Notes under the pieces: model-generated | Seen by the model: only the letters and a program-made list of their open reading frames with translations | What the model was told of the DNA's origin: nothing | The model's database searches: none | Assembly (NCBI RefSeq): GCF_035582795.1 | Contig: NC_134373.1 | Location: forward strand, 37,666,501-37,730,500 | Length of the DNA stretch: 64,000 nucleotides | Source of the DNA: Mycteria americana | Taxonomy: Eukaryota > Chordata > Aves > Ciconiiformes > Ciconiidae | Direction: 5' to 3' | Program-made: the position numbers and the translations under genes | Part shown: piece after piece, positions 36,351-49,850 of the stretch | How the letters are laid out: every line of letters starts with the position of its first letter | Numbering within the stretch: position 1 is the stretch's first letter

Positions 36351-39300
36351 ACACAACGGTTTTGTGTTGAATAACAGGCAACTGCAACGTTTGCTCCTTT
36401 ATGGATGTTGCCATCTCTAATATACTGAGCTCCGAGACACCACGAAGAGTGGCTGTATGTTGGAGTGGGAAGGTGCAGGTTCCCCTGCTCTGACGGGAGC
36501 ACTACCGGTTACTTTGCCTGATGGCCATTAAGTGGCCTCCTTAAATAGTCTCAAAAGGCTTTACATGTAATGTGCTCCTAGAAAATATTTTGTGTAAATG
36601 CGAACATTAAAAAAATTATTAAACCGGGTTTCTCGTCGTCTTTTTTACGTGCCTCAGCTCAGATTTTTTTAGGCTAAGTGCATCCATAAGGTGTATCTTT
36701 TACAAACAGGCACCCAACAAAATACATTTAGAATCTGGGTCTCGGGAGGTGAGAGAAATCTTCTGTCAAAGACTTATGGCTCACATAAAGAAGAGTTGAA
36801 ATGTCCCTCGTATTCAAGTCTTAATATAACCTGATAATTAAACTCTCTACCATTATTGTTGAATGTGGATTTTAAATCCTTAAAATACGGGAATGTCAAG
36901 TCACCTTTCCCACTGAGACAATTTAACAATTGAAATTTATGAGCCGTACCCTTCATTATGACTTCCATTATGTAAGGGGATCTTAATTTTAAGCCCATTC
37001 CATTTTTCAGGAGAAGGCTGATGAAATAGTATGAACCATAGCTTTTACAGAGCTTCTTCTGTATAAAAAAAGATTAGGTAATATCCTACATGAGTATTTG
37101 GGTCTACACGGTGCTGCTTCTGTGAATCAATGTGTTAAGTCAAAACTAGGTACTTACCAAATAGCTACTTACTCTGCTCTCCACCTTGGTAACACAGGAA
37201 ATAGAAGAGTACAAGGACTCAGCATAAAGCCAAGGAAACTGCCAAAGGTGTACAAGCAGCAGCAAGAACAGATGAAGCATCATTATTTCTCCCTCTGCAG
37301 CTCTGCCGGCTGAAGTGCGGAGCCAGATATGTGCACCCCTGTTTAGAGGTCAGCATACAGAAACGAGGGAGCTGTCAGTTTATCCAGCTGAACCAAACCA
37401 GATAAAAGGTAAGATAAAAAGAAGTACTGAAGTGATGGATCTTTTATTTTTCTTTTTTGTTCATCCTTCCCTGATTAATATGCACAATAAATATTTCTGG
37501 ACAAGCACCCTGCTTGGAGTGCCAAGATGAGAATCCGTAATGAGAATCAATAATTTAGTGGAGACTCTATTTACTATTCTATTTTTGTTGCCTATAAAGG
37601 CTGTCATGAAGACTGAGGCCCCACCGTGCTACATGCTGGGCAAAACAACCCCATCTGAAATGTTTAGTGTCTGCAAATACAGCAGACCATGAACAGAAAA
37701 GGAAAGGGAAAATAATGCAGATGACCAACTGAGTGAAGAATTGGAAACGATACTCCTGACTCCTAAAAGGTGATCCACTGCTCTGACTGGGAAACGTGCT
37801 CTGCAATCTTAGGATTACGGTGTTATTTCCAAAGACGCATGATTTTACTCTTAACAAGCAGACTCTATACCAGGCAGGGCAAAGCAGCAGTCCGATAACA
37901 TAAAAGGGGAAAGGATGTAAGTTAGACAACACTGGTAACAGAGAATGGGGTGATAAGAAAATAAGAAGTGCCAGCTGATGGAGATGGGGAAAAGTGGTAC
38001 CGGGCTCATCTTGAGCCCCTGAAGGTGGGAGTTGGAAAGGGACTCAAGCACGCAGCTTGCTTCCCTTTACTGGTGGAAGAGACGATGTCCCTGTACGTGG
38101 CAGGGCCCCGTGCCAGCATGCTCACCTGCCGGGTATGGTCAGGAGAGCAATTGCTAGAGGATACTCAAGCTGCTTAGGCTAGACTGACAGCCTGAGCTCA
38201 ACAGCTATGTAGGTTTAACCATTAAGAAAGGTGAAATTAAGTATAGAAAATCCCTGCAAAATGCAAGGCTCAAATGGAAAGTTTAGCTAAACAAAATGCT
38301 CCACCAGAAAAAATAATAACCAGTGAAAACCAAGAAAAAATCTTCTTTTTATGTAAGTTTTGAAAATAGTTCATCAAAACTGATAATTTCATGTAAAAAC
38401 ACAAACAGGTGAAATTAAAATGCAATATTTCAACTGGCCCAAGGAGTGAGTTGGTCAATTGGCCAAGAAGACAGAGATGTTTTTAATTACCAACAAAAGG
38501 TCCTTTATTAGTCTCTGACTTATATACTGATTTCCTCTGATTAATTTATATATGTGAGGTCCATGGACTACTTATAATGCAAGTTTTCGGAGGCATTCTC
38601 TGCTGTAAATACTTAATTTCTCTCTCATCTTTCAAGGACAGATTTCTTTATTTTAAACTAAATTTCTTTTCATTCTGGAAAAGATCTCATCTAGTCACAG
38701 CTTCAGTCTGCAATGAATGTATTTAGTGAACTAATTTATTCCTTTTTCAGAATTATAATTACTCATTTTTTATAGAAACTATGTTTCATGCAGGAAGAAC
38801 TGATTTAACTTTCACTGCTTATGGTGTGAGACTATAAAGATGCTTGTATGAATCTTACAGTAATATCTTTACAGAAGACAGAAATGAGGATGTAAAAACC
38901 TGAAATACAGTTCACTTAGATTGCAGTTTAGTAGAAGTGCATGACACTTTATCAGTTGTATAAGTCCTTCTAACTAAATTATGTTACAATGATGATGCTA
39001 TTAATCATGCCTACAGTATTCTCCCCATCATAAGAGATATCTCAAATATTCTCAGACTCTACTAAAGAAAAATACCACATGCTCATTTATCCTCTATTAA
39101 AGAAAAATAATGGAAGCAAGGTAATTACTAGTAAAAGTGATGTAAAAGCCAAAACATGAACATATGCCAAAAACAATTGGGAAGAAATGAACAGTAAATT
39201 TTATCAGTAAAACTGTTCTATTTTTCTGCAATAAAGCAAACTATAAAGCAACTCCATAAAGCTGTTAATGTAATGTAAATCAAGGCCTCCAGAACTAAGG

Positions 39301-41126
39301 CCATACAAAAAACTGAACTTTCTTATGCCAGGAAAGCACAGTGAGGAAAAAATTCATGTTAAATGGTGTATACTAGCCTATATATTAAATGATGGTGGCC
39401 AAGATGAAGTGAGAAAGGAGATAAAACAGCATATGGGATATGAACGGGACAGAGTACTCATCAGTATGCAAAAAAAAAGTCTGTTTAAGGGAAGGATAAT
39501 TTAAAGGTTATTTCAACAAAAGCAAATTAACTGCACAGAGTTCAATATCAGCTTCAGCATTACAATCCACCCTAAATATTAACACAGAGAGCAAATAGCT
39601 AGTATTTCTTCCCCCTCTACGGCATCTGATGCTGGATCACAGAGTTTAGAAGAACCATTTAAAATGAATTACTAAGCCCACTCTGAAAGAAAAATATTTA
39701 TTGTTGCTTATTCGCTTTATTTTGGAGGGAGGGTAGTTCTGCTGCATTGCAGAGAACAACCTTTAATGTGATATTTTACATCTGAGTCCTCATAGCTATC
39801 AATGAACCTTCATTTATCATAAAACTCTGACTTTAACTGTAGTGATCCAAATACCTCTACACAAAAATTGAAATTGCCACGGCAGAGCTCCCAGAAGCCA
39901 GGACATGCGCTCTGGATAGATGAGCATGGACAGCATCGAGCGGGCCAAGGGAATACCATCAGCTCCTTCCCAGTACGGGCATCACTGCAAAGTGCTGGTG
40001 TCCTGTACGGTGTGCTGAAGGACCAGGGGGAGGCACCGGCTCTGAAGGCCAGGAGTGGACGTGGAGGTGCCAAAGTGACCCGCCTGCACTGGGAGGGCTG
40101 GGGTCACCCGGCCGGATTCATACCCACACGCGAGCTCCGGGGACAGCTGCCTCTGCAGCGCAGCAAGAGCCCCAAAGACTTTCTTGGGGGTGTTTTTGTG
40201 CCTTGTGACTCAGGCCAAAGCCAGAGCGAGCAGCAGACAGACTCTGCTCCTGGCTCGTGAGAGCTGCTGGCTCTGGGCTTCTCAGCTCCTGGCACTGTCT
40301 CTGTGCAGGTTCCCTTTGCTCTGGCTTCCTAGAGGAGCCCGAGTTCCTGCCCTTAACAGTGTGAATGTGTTGCCTATGGGAAGCGTTAGAGCAATACGCT
40401 CCACGTCTGAACCACTCTTGATGTAGGCTGGTGCAAGCCGGAGGTGGGAAGCTGTATCACAGGGGAAAGCCTGCTTCCCCCTGCTTTGCTGAACACTGTC
40501 CTCCCCTTTCGGGTACCACTCCTTACACGGCTTTAGACTCTGCTAGAGGCAGAAAGAGCCATCTCAGCAACTCTCTTCCTAACTTACATCACTGCAGAGT
40601 TTCTTCATATTTAACATACTTATTATACATTAACATATTATATGGCCAACATACTTACAGAAGCTGGCACTGTTGTAACAGGCAGCTAAATAGAAGCCAA
40701 ATGAAAGCATATATCACACCAGTTTATAAGCAATTTACGTTCCTTCAGCACTTTCTTAAAATCACCTTTGAAATGAACCCCTTTTTCATTGATTTAAACT
40801 GTTCGAGCAGAAGAAGTGTTTGTCATGTGTCTATAGTTTCTGTCAATGCACAGCAGTGGTTTTATACATTGTTCCACAGAGCAGCTAAAATTATTTCAGT
40901 AAGCAAAATTATTTAATTTTCCCATATATCATCATTACATTAGGCTGAAAGCTCAACATGTTTTTCAAAGCAAAAGAAATGCCAAGAATGACACACAGAG
41001 GCTCCATCGTCCAAACCTGCAATTATCAAAGGAAACATAATTTTTTGGCTTTTACACAATTTATCCTGCTGCACACACTTAAACTTCAATGTCTGATAAC
41101 TGCTTCAGTGTATGTGCTGAAATATT
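36351..41126. other. Mixed sequence, no gene recognised
   Basis: Mostly AT-rich. A GC-rich patch at about 39870-40330 carries overlapping open frames on both strands (39868-40260 plus, 39810-40073 minus). The longest open frame of the whole window, 40431-40916 on plus (161 codons), begins just after it and runs into AT-rich DNA. It shows no recognisable domain, and one frame of this length is expected by chance in a window of this size. Confidence 0.55.
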
Positions 41127-41182
41127 TGCATGCAGAAGCTAAATATGTGCAGGAAGAAATGCATCATTAGCTTCTGCATGCA
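41127..41182. repeat. Perfect 16-bp inverted repeat (hairpin)
   Basis: TGCATGCAGAAGCTAA at 41127-41142 is the exact reverse complement of TTAGCTTCTGCATGCA at 41167-41182. The 24-nt spacer can itself form a small helix (47-51 with 60-64, that is GTGCA with TGCAT including one G-T wobble) around an 8-nt loop. A transcript would fold as a 56-nt hairpin with one internal loop. Pairing does not extend outwards. Confidence 0.9.
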
Positions 41183-43100
41183 CATTACTGAAAATTGGAA
41201 CAAAACGCCCTAAGGAAAGGATCTCATGAATTTACAATTGAAATGGTCAAAGACCAATGGCTAAAGAACACCATTTAACCATTCAACAGTACGTTGTGCT
41301 TGTTGTTTGCTTTAGGATTTTTTATATGGGCTTTGACATATGTGTGGGTGTATGCATCTTCTGGGCAGAATGTGAATTAGGTCAGATAAAATATATATCA
41401 GGTCAACAGGGTGCCCCAAAACACTCACCAACCAACCCATCCATTGCTGCATTTGCCATCTTAAGCAAATTCAATTTCGTTCTTTGTGATAAAATAAGCC
41501 AGTTCAAAGTAGATAACATCTCACAATAATGAGTCCCAAAGCTGTAATTTAACACAAACCTAGCAATTCTATTATACAACACATCCAGTTCATTAAAAAC
41601 AACAAGCCAGCTTGTATATGATCTGTATCACCACAAATCAAATATCAGCAAACTAAGCTGCTGGGAAATGCATGGTCCAGTTGAAAGAAAAAAAATTTAA
41701 GCAATGTAATCACCTCAGAAGACAGCTAATTTAGATTAAATGTTCAGATGAAATTATGTTTAAGAGCCTTTAATACTGAGATAAAAGCAGTTCTCATCCA
41801 GTAAACTTAAAAAGATCTTAACTCTACCCTATATAAATTATAGCGTATTCATAGTAAATATGGTCATATTTAATGTATTATTCAAAATATCTTTGCGTTT
41901 ATTCAGCCACATGGCTCATAGTATCAGAGGTCTGGTTAATAAGTATTAGTTTATTTACTGGAAATCTGTGTAAAAGACAACAGAAATCCATTTGCAAGAT
42001 ATAACTGAAATAATTTGGACTCGGTCCTTCATTTCATGAGCTGCTGGACACCTGGCAACTCTCATTATCTTTAATGAGAAGCTTCCAAACCTTTTCAAAA
42101 TATGAATACTGGGCACAATGGGACCCCAGCTGAAGCACCTTATATATTTTAGCATTCACACCACTACAATGCTACTAGCTGTGTTGCATTATACTTGCTT
42201 CACTTTGTTTAATGGAAAGAATCTATCAGGTTTAATGCTAATGAAATATTTTTTAGATTCCTCTAGGCTCAATAAAAGGCAAGAGATGTGGCCGATACAC
42301 ACTGTTCAAGTGGTCAATTCCGGTTTTAAAGCAACAATGTAGAACTCTTTCTTACCCTTTTAATTGCTCTCTCTAATCTAATTTTACCTCTAATAGACCA
42401 TTCAGAATGCTTTGAAAATAGTATACATATTACTGCAGCAATTTGGTTACTGCCTTACCATCCATCTACTGAATTACTCACAACGTATTTACTGCCACAG
42501 CATCTGAATATTCACAGGACAAGAGCTGGGGAACAGGGTGCTGTTGCGTGGTCAGGGGCTGAGTTGAGATCCCCTTTTGGGATTCACGTAAACCACGCTG
42601 ACCACAGCAGAAACACATCTAGAGTGTAAAACGAGGCAGGGAATGGCCCTTCACCCCCAGCTAGGCTCTCTGCCTCCGTGATGCACGTGTGCAAAGAGGA
42701 GATTTCTGGCTGTTAAGATGTGCAGTTTATAAGGCCATTCCCCTATCTCCTGCAAAGAAAAAGCAATAGCTGGGTGGTTTGGGTTTTTTTTTCGCATATA
42801 GGAAACGCAGGTTCCAATTTGGTTCTCTAAATGCTACAGGCTGTATCTTTTCATGGGACCAGGACATCACAAGGAGTGGAAAGCACAACCAGTACCAATC
42901 ACACCCACTGGCAGAAAAGGCCAAATCTACCCAGCAATGAATCTTGGCCTTAATTACACCATCAAGCAAAAGGACATTTCTTGCAATAATCAAGGCTCTG
43001 TTACACCAGCTTAATAGGGAAGTGAAGGGGACAATATTATAATCACCACAACAAACTGCTGACACAGCAAACAGAGCAAAGGTGTGCTTAATACAAACTT
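41183..43100. other. AT-rich sequence, nothing recognised
   Basis: No gene, RNA or repeat family was recognised. A slightly GC-richer patch at about 42520-42700 holds no open frame of note. Confidence 0.6.
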
Positions 43101-43149
43101 AGTTCATCCCTATAAGAAAATCTATAAGTTCATCCCTATAAGAAAATCT
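43101..43149 (+). repeat. 26-bp tandem duplication, two copies
   Basis: The string beginning AGTTCATCCCTATAAGAAAA occurs at 43101-43123 and again at 43127-43149, identical over 23 bp with a 26-bp period. Perfect identity suggests a recent duplication or slippage event. Confidence 0.93.
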
Positions 43150-46100
43150 GCTTTAAATTGCCTTATCATGCTTCTGTAATGGCTGAAGAAGGAGCAGTGC
43201 TCCCGCTGGGTAGACACGGACATCAGGATGTCTGTAAGAATCCGGCTGCCTGGTGTGACTTTTGCTGTTGTGTGCCTCGATGTTTTGAGAGCAAAGCAGG
43301 CCAGAGTTATGTGCCTTGCTCACAGCAGTGGTTACTAATACACAGCTGGGAGAAGAAAGCCGAGCACTATTTTCAGTGCTTCTTGGGGTTGCTATCTTGG
43401 AATTTGCCTGTTTATTATATAAGAGGATTGGGAGAGTCCTCACAGAGTCTTGGGTGGGCATATAGGTACTACGGATGCTCGAATACAACACTCGTTTCTG
43501 TACAAATAATGGCAGCACTAGCAGAAAGGCAATATGTTAATTAATGTCTCAGTGATTTGGAGGAAACAGTAACAGTACTACACCTTTGGCAAAGCCTGAG
43601 AAATGTCTCTGCCGTGACACTGGCTTCAGGAGGAAGAAGCAACTCACTTTGCATGAGGAAGAGGAGTGAGAGGCACCATGCATCTTCCTCCACACTGATG
43701 TCTGGCTCATCCTCACTGCAAAAAGATAATACAAGGTTATAAGAGTGTTCCCTACATCCTGGCATGCAAATCCCACCAAAGGAGACAGTAAGAGCTACCA
43801 AAGTCCTGGAGGACTGAGTCAAGTGATTTCCAAGTAGCTAAAGATTAGCCACCCTGCCGCAGACATTATAAAATCAATAGCAGTTCATCGGGCAATTTCT
43901 ATAGTGAGATCCATGGTATTCCTAAAATTGAGATCACTAGGCAAGAGGAGACTTTAAAGATTTGTTGTCTTTTCATGAAAACTTCTGAAGATTAGGTTCA
44001 TACCCATCTGCACACAATAATTGACCCAGAAGAGAGGTAGCATTAAGTGAAAAATTGTTTGATGAAGGTGAGACTTAAGACACTTTTTTCTAAGGTAATC
44101 TCTCTCAGGTTTTGGGTGCCTTAATGCGCTGACTGGTTATCTCCTGTTTCAGAAGTGACTAGAGCACAGAAAGACAGATTTTTTTTATATGTACAACTTC
44201 TCATACCTGGGCTTGAACAACTGCTTCTAGGTGTTAAAGGCATAACGATAGACGTTTATCTTGTCTATATAAAACATATAGAGAAACAATTATGGTGTAG
44301 ACTAAAGAGAGCCATAGAATGGAAATGTTGATTTTTCTTCCTATATAAATTTGGGGAAAAAATTAGATAAGAAATGAAAATTCTAAAATTTCATTTTGCA
44401 ACCATCAAAACCTCACTGTTTCAGTGTTTCCAATTGTTTTCAAGAGCCTTCAAATTCTCTGAATCCCCACCAGTGAACCAGAAACGTGAGGCTTCCCAAA
44501 ATACTCCAGGGTCAGGGAACTTGTTAGTCCTGGGCCAGTCCCCAGTGCCCCAGTAACAGAAATTTGCCTGACAGGCTCCAACGATGCCAAGAAGCCAGGA
44601 AGCCTGCGTGTGCTGCCAGCCCAACAGGGGGGATGGATTGGGAGCAATCTCTGTTACATTTTCAGGTGGCATGTTTTAATTTTATGGCAAGTGAATTTTC
44701 TCCTGGAAAATGATTGTGATGGCAAGTTCCCAGACCTCAGTCCTGCTCTCATCCCCAAAATGCTTCCTTGAACAGGATGGACAGTGAGCAAAATCTTGGA
44801 GGCCTGGATCATTCAAGCTGATAAGGACACATTCTGCAGCAAGGGATGAGCTTCCATGGACTGGAAAACATCACAAAATACACTGAAATATGGCAGCTAA
44901 CAAAGAAACACGGACACCTTCCCCTTTAGGGGTCTGTGGGGTGCCGGTGTAGCTACTAAGTCAGGTTTCAAAGATGTGAACAGTGTTTAACAGCCACCGC
45001 CTGCTGTCTCGTGTGTTGTGTGCACAAGGCTTCACGTAACATCACACCTTGCAGAACTGCTGACTGGAGTCTGAGATGTTCGGTTTCCAGCAAGGGAGCT
45101 TATAGATGAATATCTTATTATCACAAATACATACATAATTCAGCAGTTTATTTGGTTTTGACCAGGGTCCCAAGCCTGGCACATTACACAAAACCTGGCT
45201 TAGGCCAAAACAATTACAGATTTCCAAGTAAGCTTCCAGTTGCTGGAGGGGGGAAGAGAAGGGCGACGAAAACCTGTTCCGAATAAAATGGACTTCTAGT
45301 GCCAATGGACATTGCTTGTCTCTAAACAGTGGTTAAGAGGAGCGAAATAGAGGTGCTGATCATTACTTCATACACACAGTACATACAAACACTTTTCCAT
45401 ATATTTCGTTAGAAGAGTTTTGCTGAATGCCATTTCCGATTCACAAAGGACTTCTATTTAGCAGATTTTCAGGGCAGCAAGTGATGATAAGTTTGCAAGA
45501 TTTCAGCATCACTGCCTCTATCAGCTGTTATAATAAACCCAGAGCAATATGGAATTCAGTTAATCTTTTTAACCACTTATTTCACAAGTTTAACTGTAAG
45601 TTTTATTCCTTAATTGTAAAGATCTTCCTATCAGCTATGAAGCATTCCAGCTTAACACAGTCCATACGCTGAACACCACCACTTTAGCTTACTCTGACAT
45701 AGATATGTACTATATGGTGTCAATACCATGTATCATACCAGTTACTATTATCTATGGCAACCGGTAGCTTTAAGTTTGCTGCCAAAGGGACAAAGTGAGA
45801 ACATTTTGTGCAGACATTCATTTTAGGTGTTATGTTTCAGCGACTTACAAAAAAGTGTAACTGTGGAGTTGCACAGATACCAGTTACGCTGCTCTGCGCT
45901 TACATTTTTTTTCTGGAAAACAGTAAGTCATTGCTCCTTTGACAAAGTTACAAAATGAGGTGACCAAGAACTACATAGTTGTTTTGGAAATGTAATGTGT
46001 ATTTGCTTTACCTGAGAGAGGACACAGAAGCAAGCAAGCCTTTAGATACAAAACACACCACATACCACTTTCAACAGAAGTCAACAGCACTATTCCTTCA

Positions 46101-49100
46101 GCATAGTAAATTATGCTGGAAATGAAATGAGAAATTACTAATTTTCCAGATTCTATACATTGAGAAGTGATATACAGGATGAAATATTGCTTCTCAGGTA
46201 AAGCAGCAGCCCTTGCCTCCAACTCTATACTACAACAGTCACCAATGAAATATAATTGCTGGCAAGAGAGAAGTAAAAAATGAAGCAGTGGATTAAGCAT
46301 GAAACTGCCAGTAGGCAGGCAAGCAGGCAACCAAAGGGAAGCAGTCTTTTCACATGGATTAGCTTGTTTCTCTCTGCTAACTTACCACAATTAATACTAT
46401 ATACATCAACAACTTGAATATAAAATAAAGAGAAGGCAAATCATTTCGGTAGGCTACTGACTTTAATTGGAGCAAGTTATGTAATATCAATACCAGGCTC
46501 AGACACTGTAAATGAAGTAAATGTTAAGTTCCTCACAGTCATTATGCTTTTAATATCTTTTTTTTTTCATAACTTCTGTTTCTGAATAAGGTTGCAGCGT
46601 TAGAACACGACACTCAGCCATTTTACATTACCACTGAGAACTCCCGGCATATGCTTAGTTCTGTTTCCTGAGGAAGTCCTTTGTGTTTTCTTGTTTTCAA
46701 GACACTAACAACTGGGAAACTGTGGTAGATACCTATGGCTGAAGGCAGATGATGTTGCTGTGACCCAGCGCACAGCTTAGGCTCATGCCAACGTGAAGCT
46801 GTGGCCTGGTACGCAGAGGGAGGTGTGCAAGGGGCAGCCGAGCACCCGGGCCAGTCTTTGCCCTCCTCGCCCACGCGGGGCTGCAATTCCCGCTTGCAGT
46901 GTGCCGTTGCGTGAGGCTGATAAGACGATTCCAGAAGTGGTTTGAAACAGTAAAAGCAAATGATGTGTCTGTCTGTACAGCCCTCCTCCACCAACCGACT
47001 CGGTGAATCTTGTACGTCTAGATTCTGATCACCTTAACTGTACCGTTGAGGATTTCCCATGCTGTACGCCACATCTCCTCAGCTATGAAATGCTCTTTCT
47101 GTATGGAAAAGCACTTTTCACATACAGAATCACTTTCTTTTTTCCTTTCATTTTTTCTACATGTTCTGCTTTCAGAGCTAGCTCTCCAGCTTCTACTTGA
47201 TCTTTCCTATGACTTGATTCACCGTGTAGCTGAAAAATAAGACTAAAATTCTGGCTATCCTTACATTTGCAGCCGGGTTTGGCCCTAGATCCTAGCCTTT
47301 GCAAGTCTCTGGAACCCCAGGCAGGAGCTGACATTGCTCAGACCAAACCTATAGATGCTGAACTCATAGAGATTAAAAATCCTGTTCTTGAATGCAATTT
47401 TTAGATCCCATCTCTGAAAGCTAAATGCCAGCTAAAAACCTGGCCAGGATATGCAGACTACATAGCACTGTCCATCTCAAGTCACTTCTTCTCTCATCAT
47501 CTCAGACTGCTCCGTACAATTAGCAAGTCCGTTAATTTGCACCTTGTAGGTGGTCTGTGTATGGCTTGGGATAGGCCTGACCGGAAGGCAGTGGTTTGCA
47601 ATTAATTTTTTTATTCAGAATTATTTTCAGCCCATCTTTTACCTGAAAGTTTACATATTAAACCCAATTAAAGATGCACATTGTCTTTTAAAAATGAAAC
47701 TCAGTATCAGTCACTCTCCTCCTTTTATCTCTTCAGTGCAGTGGTTCTGCTAGAGAGAGAAGTAATTAATGAAGAAAATAAAAAAGTTTCCAAAGTGTTT
47801 CCTCTTCACAATATAATCATGATAATATTAATGTAGTGTTTTTATTAAATGAAAATCAAGCTAGCCTAGGTCTGTAAATGTTACTTCACAGGCAAAGAAA
47901 CCCTTATTAGCATTCCCTAGCTGCTGCTGCAATTCTTTCAGAGAAGTTTTATTGCTGCAATATATATTCTCTGCCTGCTACTAGATTTCTGTCTTGTTTA
48001 TGGAATTTAAATGGTGTATTAGACTAAATTCTTCACTCTGCCTCTTTCCAGAAACAGAGATCCTAGACAGATGAGTTGATGAAAAGAAAACCAAATAGAA
48101 ATAAAAACCCTAACACTTTTGAATTAGAATTCGGTAAACAGCCACGTTCATATCAGTTATCAAATTCTCTGCTGACCTCTGCTGCAGCTGTTGTGGGAAC
48201 AAGAGCAAGGCAAATGCGGCCAGGCAGCTGCAAGAGCCACGTGTTGCCCTGCGTCCCAAACTCAGAGCCTTCATGCTGTGAGGATGAAGCACGAGAACTG
48301 GAGCTCTGCAAACTTCAGAGTACCTTCACCCCTCCAGCTCTCCTGAAGGATGATCCCTGAGTCTTAGTTACGCCCAGGGCTGGAGGCCGCGGTCTGCATT
48401 GCCCCCAACGACGGGTCCCTGGCGCTGAGGGAAAGGCACACAGTGGCAACTACCCTCTGCTCGGAGGAGGAGGAACGGGCAAGTTGCCTTGGCAGCTGGA
48501 GACAGGGGGGCGATGGCTTTTCCAGCGCTTGCTTGTTACCTGCAGGAATGAGCAGGGTTCCTGCTGAACTCATTGTCTGGAGGGTAGGAAATCCCTGCCC
48601 TTCACGTCACTTTGTCCTGGGGAGGCAATAAGGACTCTGAAGAGCCGATGCCATGATATTGGTCTCATTCTCAGGAAGTCAAAATCCAGTTTTGCTTCCA
48701 TAGCTGTGTAGCCTTGAGTTCACAGAGCCTTTTAAACTCGCTGGTGCAAACTCTGACTTTTCCTCCCAGCATATCTCCCTGGTTTCAGCAGCAGCAGCCG
48801 AGCCCTTTCAGCAGCCTTGTGCCAGGCAGCAGAGCGCACTCACCTTCCACCTTCTTCATAGTTTTAGGGCTCCGTTAACAGGTGTTTTACAGCAACAAGA
48901 GACAGCACAAACATACCAGGTCTTAAAGCTAACAAATGCAACAGGTTCAACCCCCCTTCGAATAGTAGGATCACTGACTACCTATCCTCAGCGTCCTCCA
49001 AAGGCAGTGTAACCTCACACAAACTCCAAGGCCACAAATGAAACAGGGGGAATAATATTTAGAAGACAAGGAAAAATCAACTGTGGCACACACAGTAAGA

Positions 49101-49794
49101 CTACATCTATATGAATAAAAATGAGCACAGTAAGGAGCATGTTAACCCCATACCAACCTCTAAAACTGACAGTATGCAATAGGCGAGCATGCCTTCCTCC
49201 TCCCTCCCTTGTCTGCTGACTCCCAGTGCAGGGGCCGGTGCATCCCCAGCGAGCCTCTCCTGTTCCAGGCCAGCTCTCATACTCCGAGCCCTAACGAAGC
49301 TGGGATCTCAAATGGTTTCAACGTATGGAGTAGCTAAAGGGCAGGACCCAACTCTGCTGCTGCTCTTTCCAATCCAGAAGTCCTTCTAATGAAAAAGGGT
49401 CCCCAGCACAGCAGTGCATGGACTCAATGAGTAAAATCCATGTCAAGGGGATTCAGTCCGTCTGGTCTGAAATGCCGTTCCCCTCTTAGACAGTTTATTC
49501 CCACTAAGCAAACAATTCTGAAATGCATATAGTGACTCCTAGGGTGCCACAGGAAGAAATTAGGTAGAAGCTTTTATCAAACAGAGCCTTCTCCCAGGTC
49601 CTACGCTGCAGGAGGGATGGGGGCAGGGAGCACCTGCCTTTCCCCAGGGTTTCTCTTCATCTGGCAGACAGTTTATGTAAATAAAGTCACACTGTGGCCT
49701 TCCCCTTATTCAAATGGGAGCAGACAGTTTCTTTCCCCGCAGCGTTTTGGGCCCCAGGGCCTACCTTTAAAGCCAGAGTAACTCTACTGAGTTC
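43150..49794. other. Mixed sequence, no gene recognised
   Basis: Overlapping open frames of 121 and 128 codons lie on opposite strands at 43153-43544, and others at 45971-46330, 46623-46994 and 48076-48360. None resembles a known protein. GC-richer patches occur at about 46780-46920 and 48180-48620. No RNA gene or mobile element was recognised. Confidence 0.5.
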
Positions 49795-49850
49795 AGTGCG
49801 GTTACGCTAACGTTAAAATGGAGGAGTCAGAATCTTTGAATCCTCAGCAC
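49795..49850. repeat. Relic of ancient palindromic amniote repeat
   Basis: GAGTAACTCTACTGAGTTCA followed by GTGCGGTTACGCTAACG resembles the centre of an old palindromic repeat whose consensus reads roughly GTAACTCCATTGAAGTCAATGG then AGTTACGC. The GGCCCCAGGGCC text just upstream (about 49749-49760) also fits. Identification is from memory and uncertain. Confidence 0.4.

Noticed and set aside
40431..40916. Longest open frame of the window, 161 codons on plus
   Set aside because: No recognisable domain, no supporting splice or start context, and about one to a few such frames are expected by chance in six frames of 64 kb.
43153..43544. Overlapping 128- and 121-codon frames on opposite strands
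   Set aside because: Mutual overlap on both strands points to locally low stop density; neither product is recognisable.
48940..48970. GGTTCAACCCC resembling a tRNA B-box
   Set aside because: No A-box at the right distance and no cloverleaf could be drawn.
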